Assembly (NCBI RefSeq): GCF_002999335.1
Contig: NW_020312342.1
Coordinates: 1 to 11,381 of the forward strand
Reading direction: 5' to 3'
Length of the DNA: 11,381 nucleotides
Source of the DNA: Cyclospora cayetanensis
Taxonomy: Eukaryota; Apicomplexa; Conoidasida; Eucoccidiorida; Eimeriidae
Under the pieces are notes generated by a model. The model made no database searches. It was not told where the DNA came from and saw nothing but the letters and a program-made list of their open reading frames with translations. Positions 6,437 to 11,381 of the stretch are shown one piece after another. The position numbers and the translations under genes are program-made. Position 1 is the first letter of the stretch; each line of letters starts with the position of its first letter.

Positions 6437-8608
6437 ACAGCAGCAGCATGGACAGCACGTGTATCGGCAGCAGCAACATCAGCAGCAGCAGCCACAGCAG
6501 CAGCAGCAGCCACAGCAGCAGAGGCAGGAGCTGCATGATACGGATGGTGAGGCATATGTTAGATCCCCCGTGGGCATACAGTATGAAGGAGCCGCAGAGC
6601 AGCAGATTCAGCTTGAGCAGCAGATTCAGCTTGAGCAGATTCAGCTTGAGCAGCAGATTCAGCAGCAGATTCAGCAGCAGCATGGTGATCCATACGTTTA
6701 TGAGAAAGCGCAGTATGACGCTTCTCCCTACGTGGATTCCTCCTCACACGAGGCAGAATCTCGGAGGGGGCAGCCGCAGCAGCAGCAGAATCAGCAGCAG
6801 CAGCAGCGGCAGTCGCAGCAAGTCTCCCCTTACGGTGCTAAGCAGGCTGATCACGAGCAGAGGAGTCTGGAGCAGCATGGCTATCTTCCAGAGGAGGCGG
6901 ATGTGTATTCACTGTCACGTCAGAAGCTGCGGCAAGAACTGTCTGGCTCTGCTGCCTTTGCAGAAGCGTATGAGACGCTGGAGCAGCTGTTGCGTAAGAA
7001 GGGGGATCCAGAGGGGACTGGCTGTGGGGAGAAGCAGGATGTTGCTGCTGATGCGAGTTTGTAAGGGTTGCACCGTTGTGTTTGTGTATGTGTTTCTTTC
7101 TTTCTTTCTCATTTTCTCTCTCTTTCTTCTGAGAAGTTCGCGTTGCACTGCCTCCCCAGATGCAACGGGGTGCTGCGAGTTTGCAGTGTATGTACAGCGC
7201 GCTCGCTGCACCAAGGCATTTTCCCTCCTCCCCCCCCCCATCAAGCTCTGCACTGTGTCTGTTGTTGCAGATGCGGAGTGCCCAGCATACGCGGCTCGAC
7301 TCGCGGAGGAGCAGCAGCAGCAAGATCCACTGGAAATCCCCGTGTGGCTTGGAGCCTTGGCTAAGAAAAGCTGGATTCACGTCTTGAGGGATGGTGCCAC
7401 GAGCTTGTTCTATCAGCAGCAGGAGCATGGTGCGTTGGTGATCGGCAGCTTTTCTCCCTCTCTCGCATTCTTCTCCCTCGTTGCTGCTGATTTCCCTGGT
7501 AATGGCTGCCGCCATGCTCGCTCGCTCGCATCACCAGCAGCAGCAGCAGCAAAGAGAGTTGGGGCTGGTCCTTTGCTGCTGCGCGGGCGTCTCGAGCTGC
7601 CTGCATGCTGCATGCGGCTGCCTCTCTGACTGGCGTCTCTTCTTGCAGCCTTGCAGCCTTCCTTTCGCGGCTCTGCTCGCCACTGTGTGTGGATTCCCTC
7701 GCCGTGCTGCAGCGGCTGCTGCTGTGTCTGGCGTGACTTCTCTCAGCAACTGCAGCAGCTGCAGCTGTGCGTCAGGCTGCCGCTGTTGCCTTTGCGCATG
7801 CTTCGCGCGCAAGCGACCAGGCTTTTGACTCCTACCCAGCCTTGTGGCTGGTCGGAAGTGCCTGCCTCGCCTTCCTGGTGAGGCTTCTCCCTCCAGACGC
7901 GCTGCTGCTGCCGTTCTGAAGCGCACTGCATGCAGAAAACTCGCTCCCTCTAGCACAAAAGCTTGGGGATTTCGCTCGACTGCAGCTCTCCGCGGCGAGG
8001 CGGCTTTGCGTGCTGGCGTGTCTCCTTTTCCAGATTCTCAGTCGCCTCCTCTTTGGGCAGTTCTTCCCCATATGCGGGCTGAACAGCAGCAGCAGCAAGA
8101 CGCTGAAGCAGCAAGAGACGGCAGCGGCAGTCGCGCTGCAGGCATTTCTGAAGCAGCCGCAGATGCAGTCGCTCTTCGTGCATGCGAAGAAAACTTCGCT
8201 GTGCTGCCAGAGTTTCGCAGCAGCAGCAGGCTCCGCCAGCTCTCCCCCCAGCGGCAGAGTAAGCAGCGTGGGCAAGTTTTCCGAAGGCAGCGCTGCAGCC
8301 TGCAAGCAGCGAGAGGGCGTAATTGGCTCTTTTTGTCTGCAGCGGGGGAAGGACTGCGCAGGGGATAGCATGCATGCGCAGAAGTGTGTCGTTCTTCGCA
8401 GGCGTCGTCAGCCACGTCGGCTGCTGCTTCCAGCCAGGAAGCTCCTGCTTTTCAGCGTGTGCAGGAGCAGCTTACCCACTTCCTCGAGCAACACCAGCAG
8501 CAGCAGCAGCTGCATCAACAGCAGCTCCTCAATCAAGCGCAGCAGCTCTCCGAGGCTGTAGAAGCGCAGTCACGATTTGCGCTGTTCATGGCTCAAATTC
8601 TGAAGTAG
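4445..8608 (+). CDS. Six-exon gene: probable secretory/membrane protein with decapeptide repeat and polyglutamine, unknown function
   Basis: Proposed exons: 4445-4600, 5304-6993 (or to 7056), 7271-7429, 7747-7877, 8034-8258, 8402-8608, about 855 aa. All junctions are GT-AG and keep frame (GTGAGC, GTAAGA, GTGCGT, GTGAGG and GTAAGC donors). The ATG has A at -3 and G at +4 and follows an in-frame TAG at 4421. Order: MGRSSSWWLAAAAALLLSAA, resembling a signal peptide; an acidic Ala/Glu region; seven EEIAKETAVK-like decapeptides; Gln/Pro, QIQLEQ and Gln/Ser tracts; the compact EIPVWLGALAKKSWIHVLRD segment; an Ala-rich helix; a hydrophobic stretch ALWLVGSACLAFLILSRLLF near residues 697-717; and a Gln-rich terminal helix ending FALFMAQILK. 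I recognise no family. A single-pass protein in the secretory pathway is inferred. Because exon 1 is Ala-rich, the signal call could be a low-complexity artefact. Exon 5 has a second phase-compatible reading (see findings). Confidence 0.7.
4802..5290. repeat. TTTCTGATGCTGC minisatellite in intron 1 of the 4445 gene
   Basis: From 4802 to 4905 the array is a clean 29-bp period: TTTCTGATGCTGCTCCG (17 bp) alternating with TTTCTGATGCTA (12 bp). Beyond 4905 the spacing becomes irregular but the word TTTCTGATGCTG persists to about 5290. The 29-bp period and irregular spacing break every reading frame, which supports an intronic location. The array runs up to the acceptor (TTTTTGCTGCAG, ending 5303). 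Confidence 0.9.
5799..6008 (+). repeat. 30-bp coding repeat (EEIAKETAVK), seven copies
   Basis: Seven in-frame units of exactly 30 bp in exon 2 of the 4445 gene encode EEIAKETAVK, with M for K at the last position in copies 2 and 6, I for T in copy 6, and a divergent end (TTTH) in copy 7. The DNA is nearly identical between copies, so expansion is recent. Charged and Ala/Ile residues suggest a helical rod. Related degenerate units precede it (DLVRETAAIK, QLNRKTAAGE). Confidence 0.95.
6330..6815 (+). repeat. Gln-rich coding low-complexity region of the 4445 gene
   Basis: Mainly CAG codons with periodic CCA (Gln-Gln-Gln-Gln-Pro blocks, 6370-6520), then CAGATTCAGCTTGAG units (QIQLEQ, about 6598-6680), then a further Gln tract at 6775-6815. 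Non-repetitive islands between them (DTDGEAYVRSPVGIQYEG and VYEKAQYDASPYVDSSSHEA) show codon-like composition in the same frame. The other two frames read as Ser or Ala runs and are shadows. Confidence 0.9.
7182..7200. promoter_or_regulatory. Copy 2 of the 19-bp shared motif TGCAGTGTATGTACAGCGC
   Basis: This copy is identical over 19 bases to 2666-2684, with differing bases immediately on both sides. It lies in intron 2 of the 4445 gene, about 70 bp before the TTGTTGCAG acceptor at 7270. It contains a 4-bp inverted repeat TGTA-TG-TACA. The function is unknown. Confidence 0.3.
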
Positions 8609-9056
8609 GGAAGCAGCGACAACAGCCGCAGCAGGAGGAGGAGTAGTTGAGGAGTAATTGAGTTGGAGTAATTGAGTAGGAGTAATTGAGGAGGAAAAGC
8701 AGCAGTAGCTGCAGTGCCAGCAGCTGCACTGGCAGCTGCAGCAGCAGTAGCAGCAGCAGCAAGGCAACTTGGGGGTGTGGGGTGGTTTCTATTGGGGCTT
8801 TTGACGCGCTGCTGTGCATGTGTTTCTGCTTTCCTTTCTCAGGCACATGTCGATGAGTGGAAGCCAAGCGGTGAGCAAGCACACGCTGCCACGCCTCGAG
8901 GGATGTGTGCAGCAGCGCTTGCTGGGAATACCGATTTCGCCGCAGCAGCAGCAGCAGAGGCTGCGCTGCTGCTGGCAGCTGAGTGTATTGCCTTGCAGCT
9001 CAGAGAGCCATGCGTTTCTGCCTGCCGGTGACTGCTGCATGCTTTAGGGGGCTGAG
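8609..9056. other. Interval between the two plus-strand genes, no firm gene
   Basis: It contains three copies of GGAGTAATTGAG (8640-8696), CAG runs around 8740-8762 and a stop-bounded Ala-rich frame at 8714-9031. A TTTCCTTTCTCAG acceptor-like site ends at 8842. After it, ATG at 8847 opens MSMSGSQA, ending exactly at a GTGAGC donor (8871). Splicing that to a TTTAG at 9047 would add GAE and then the ATG of the 9057 gene in frame. The interval may therefore hold that gene's true 5' end. Confidence 0.4.
8640..8696. repeat. GGAGTAATTGAG short tandem repeat
   Basis: Three copies of GGAGTAATTGAG at a spacing of about 17 bp, with a diverged copy (GGAGTAGTTGAG) before them. They begin about 30 bp after the stop codon of the 4445 gene, so they are probably in its 3' untranslated or downstream region. 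Confidence 0.8.
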
Positions 9057-10692
9057 ATGGACTTGCCAGAATTTATTTCCAAGTCACAGCAACAAGGAAA
9101 CGGCAGCAGCTTGGCTGTTGCTGCTCTTGATCTCTTCGATATGGTGTCACCTCGGCTCTCTGCGCAAGCGTCCACGGGTGTGCTCTCTGCTGCTGACTTT
9201 TCTGCTGCTGATCTTTCTGCTGCTGACTTTTTGCTGCTGATCTTTCTGCTGCTGATCTTTCTGCTTGATATACTATGGATGATGCGCGCAAGTGTATTTT
9301 GCCTGCCAAGTCGTGGTTTGGGCAGCTGCTGCTGTTGAATGAGGCTCACTGGGAAGTCGATGTCTTGAGCTTCTCCTGCTGCGTTTTTTTCAGACTTCCA
9401 CGATGGCATGGGAGAGGCAGCACCAGCAGCCTCAGCAGGAGGGATAAATGCAGCCTCAGCAGGAGCTATGAATGCAGCCTCAGCAGGAGCTATGAATGCA
9501 GCCTCAGCAGGAGCTATGAATGCAGCATCAGCAGGAGCTATAAATGCAGCATCAGGAGGAGCTATAAATGCAGCATCAGCAGGAGCTATAAATGCAGCAT
9601 CAGCAGCAGGGGGAGGCAGCCTTTTGACAACCCTAGCAGGCACCATAGGCAGCAGCAAAATCGAAAATGCTCCCCCCATACCGCGTGGCTTTTCTCCGTC
9701 TCAGCAGCAGCAAGAGAACTACGAGCTGTCTGCACTGCCTCCCCTGCAGCAACTTCAGCCCTCAAGTCAACAGCCTCAACAGCCTCAGCAGCTACAAGAC
9801 ACGCAGCAGCACGCGCTGCATCATCCGCAGCAGCACCCTGGAGCTCAATTCGCTGAGCGTCTGCCTCAGCAGCAGCACCAACAACAACAATTGCTGCAAC
9901 AGCAGCAGCAACCGCAACAACAACAATTGCTGCAACAGCAGCAGCAACCGCAACAACAACAATTGCTGCAACAGCAGCAGCAACCGCAACAACAACAATT
10001 GCTGCAACAGCAGCAGCAACCGCAACAACAACAATTGCTGCAACAGCAGCAGCAACCGCAACAACAACAATTGCCGCAACAGCAGCAGCAACCGCAACAA
10101 CAACAATTGCCGCAACAATCGCCTCCTCTGCGGATTTCCCATGAGTCAGTGGTACCCCCCCCTCCAGCCGCTGCAGAAGCGAGCGACAGATTTCTGGAGA
10201 CTTCTCACGACTCCACGCCAATGAGGCGCTCAAGCCTTGAACGACGTAGGCAGCTGCACAGCAGCAGTCGGATAAAAAGCTGCCCATCGTGCGAAGGGTG
10301 ATGTGTGCCCATGGAGTCCATTCACCTTTTTCTCTCTCTCTCTTTTCCTTGTCGTGCGCCTTCTGTTTTTTTCTCGGCTGCAGACGTCTCCCCCCTCCCT
10401 CTTGCCTCCAGTAGCCGTGCATGCGTGTGTGTCATGCTGCTGCTGCAGCCTTTGGAGCCTCAGTGGAAGGCAGCCACGCAGCCTCTGTTGGAGGCGGTCC
10501 CCCTTCAGCAACTCCGACAAATGTCTCGCAAGTCGAGACGTCCTCTGCGGGAGACAACGCTGCAGACTTCGTCTCTGGCGCATTCCCCATGCCGCAGCAG
10601 CAACAGCCGCAGCAGCAGCAACAGCCGCAGCAGCAGCAACAACTGCTGCTGCTGCAGCACCAAGTCCCACCGCAACAGCAGCAGCAACAGCC

Positions 10693-10753
<61 letters not shown>

Positions 10754-10912
10754 ACACACAGTAGCCTTCCAAGCAAGCCTGGAGGCTCAGTCCAGACACC
10801 CCCTAGAACTGCCCTACCCAATGGAGTGCCTCCTCCCTTGGCGCGTAAGGTCGTGTTCGATTCGGCGTTTCCACTGTCTAGCCTGCCTTGCTACGTGGCA
10901 GTACAAGGATGA
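9057..10912 (+). CDS. Low-complexity repeat protein, probably three exons, unknown function
   Basis: Proposed exons: 9057-9177, 9394-10245, 10449-10912, about 478 aa. The first join (GTGTGC donor, GTTTTTTTCAG acceptor) is phase 1 on both sides and is well supported. The second (GTAGGC to GCTGCTGCAG) is phase-compatible but weaker. Exon 1 begins MDLPEFISKSQQQGNGSSLA and is largely unique sequence. Exon 2 has seven AASAGAMN octapeptides, a Gln/Leu/Pro-rich segment, six LLQQQQQPQQQQ dodecapeptides, then a basic Ser/Arg stretch (MRRSSLERRRQ). Exon 3 has a Gly/Ser/Ala segment, Gln tracts with 19 consecutive CAG codons, and a unique end (RKVVFDSAFPLSSLPCYVAV). No signal peptide is obvious, and no family is recognised. 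The gene may start earlier, at ATG 8847, through a 24-nt mini-exon. If exon 2 is not spliced it ends at TGA 10299, and ATG 10421 would then belong to another gene. Confidence 0.58.
9181..9275. repeat. TTTCTGCTGCTGATC intronic repeat
   Basis: Six short units of the form CTGCTGCTGACTTTT or CTGCTGCTGATCTTT fill the first half of intron 1 of the 9057 gene. The words resemble the TTTCTGATGCTGCTG array in intron 1 of the 4445 gene. The frame from exon 1 stays open through it to a TGA at 9336. Confidence 0.85.
9426..9593 (+). repeat. 24-bp coding repeat (AASAGAMN), seven copies
   Basis: Seven 24-bp units start at 9426, 9450, 9474, 9498, 9522, 9546 and 9570. They encode AASAG-A/G-M/I-N. Copies differ by single bases (ATG versus ATA, GCC TCA versus GCA TCA, GGA for GCA once). 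The period is a whole number of codons, so copy-number change keeps frame. Confidence 0.95.
9891..10117 (+). repeat. 36-bp coding repeat (LLQQQQQPQQQQ), six copies plus a partial one
   Basis: Units start at 9891, 9927, 9963, 9999, 10035 and 10071, with a truncated unit at 10107. Each begins TTGCTGCAACAGCAGCAGCA and ends with CCG and four CAA codons. The CAA/CAG choice is the same in every copy. The last copies have CCG for the second CTG (Leu to Pro). Confidence 0.95.
10694..10750 (+). repeat. (CAG)19 polyglutamine tract
   Basis: Nineteen uninterrupted CAG triplets lie in the proposed last exon of the 9057 gene. They follow shorter CAG/CAA tracts from 10592 and a CTG run at 10644-10654 that pairs with them as an inverted repeat. 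Confidence 0.95.
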
Positions 10913-10924
10913 TGACTGCTAGCG

Positions 10925-11381
10925 TGTATTTGTCTACGTGTGTAGGTGTATGTATGTATGTTTATGTGTATGTGTATGTATGTATGTATGTATGTGCGTA
11001 TGTGCATGTGCGTATGTATGTGTATGTGTAGGTGTGTATGTATGTGTATGTATGTGTGTGTAGGTGTATGTGTGTGTATGTATGTATGTGTAGGTGTAGG
11101 TGTGTATGTATGTGTATATATGTATGTGTATGTCTAGGTGTATGTGTGTATGTGTATGTATGTATGTGTGTATGTAGGTGTAGGTGTATGTGTGAATGTA
11201 TGTGTATGTCCAGGTGTATGTATGTATATGTGTATGTGTGTATGTATGTGTGTATGTATGTGTATGTATGTATGTGTGTATGTAGGTGTAGGTGTATGTG
11301 TGAATGTATGTGTATGTCCAGGTGTATGTATGTATATGTGTATGTGTGTATGTATGTGTGTATGTATGTGTATGTATGTAT
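10925..11381. repeat. TATG/TGTA microsatellite with a 108-bp tandem duplication
   Basis: The stretch consists of GTATGTAT, GTGTATG and GTAGGTGTA words and runs to the window edge. From about 11151 a 108-bp unit repeats without visible mismatch: GAATG at 11194 and 11302, and TGTCCAGG near 11208 and 11316. The short open frame at 10946-11137 is not a gene. The block lies downstream of the stop codon at 10910-10912. Confidence 0.95.

Noticed and set aside
6175..7269. Plus-strand frame rich in Ser/His through the Gln region
   Set aside because: It is the +1 shadow of the Gln-coding frame of exon 2. Only its last part (from 7271) is real, as exon 3.
7649..7746. Earlier acceptors at 7648 and 7656 for exon 4
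   Set aside because: From 7657 the frame stops at TGA 7734. From 7649 the GTGAGG donor leaves TG, which joined to exon 5 at 8034 makes TGA. The acceptor ending at 7746 keeps frame.
8714..9031. Ala-rich 105-codon plus-strand frame
   Set aside because: It is driven by CAG read as GCA, with no splice partner in phase at its end. The interval is more simply 3' flank plus the 5' region of the next gene.
9044..9679. Minus-strand frame with AAFIAPAD repeats
   Set aside because: It is antisense to the 24-bp AASAGAMN repeat, which is in frame with the unique flanks on the plus strand.
10230..10799. Minus-strand poly-Ala, poly-Leu and poly-Cys frames
   Set aside because: They are antisense readings of the CAG/CAA glutamine tracts.

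Overview
The window reads as nuclear DNA of a coccidian apicomplexan, most likely an Eimeria species. The basis is long CAG/CTG trinucleotide tracts inside and between coding exons (giving runs of Gln, Ala, Ser or Leu), genes broken by GT-AG introns, and dense micro- and minisatellites. That combination is characteristic of Eimeria genomes; genus and species are inferred, not proven. No bacterial operon, phage, CRISPR array, tRNA, rRNA or transposon was seen.

Layout. (1) 1-415: a 17-bp minisatellite and a degenerate repeat downstream of the first gene. (2) 416-2813, minus strand: a two-exon gene for a C3HC4 RING-finger protein (about 375 aa). Its 1.27-kb intron is almost entirely satellite DNA: ACATA-type microsatellite, a 70-80 bp higher-order repeat, ten copies of a 25-bp unit and a (TG)n tract. 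(3) 2814-4444: a mostly non-coding head-to-head interval holding a CAG/CTG inverted repeat, one weak minus-strand gene candidate (3518-3932), a long CTG tract, a 15-bp palindrome and a Gln/Glu-type repeat. (4) 4445-8608, plus strand: a gene rebuilt here as six exons (about 855 aa). It has an N-terminal signal-peptide-like segment, a 7 x 10-residue EEIAKETAVK repeat, Gln-rich domains, one predicted membrane segment and a Gln-rich C-terminal helix. Intron 1 carries a 29-bp minisatellite. (5) 9057-10912, plus strand: a second low-complexity gene, probably three exons (about 478 aa), with an 8-residue AASAGAMN repeat, a 12-residue LLQQQQQPQQQQ repeat and pure CAG polyglutamine. (6) 10913-11381: TATG/TGTA microsatellite with a 108-bp tandem duplication.

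How it fits together. The RING gene and the 4445 gene diverge; the 4445 and 9057 genes lie in tandem. The RING protein is the only product with a recognisable family, a probable ubiquitin E3 ligase. I recognise neither plus-strand protein. Their exon structures rest on phase-compatible GT-AG junctions and codon pattern, and several junctions have plausible alternatives, which are stated. No shared pathway can be claimed from the sequence.
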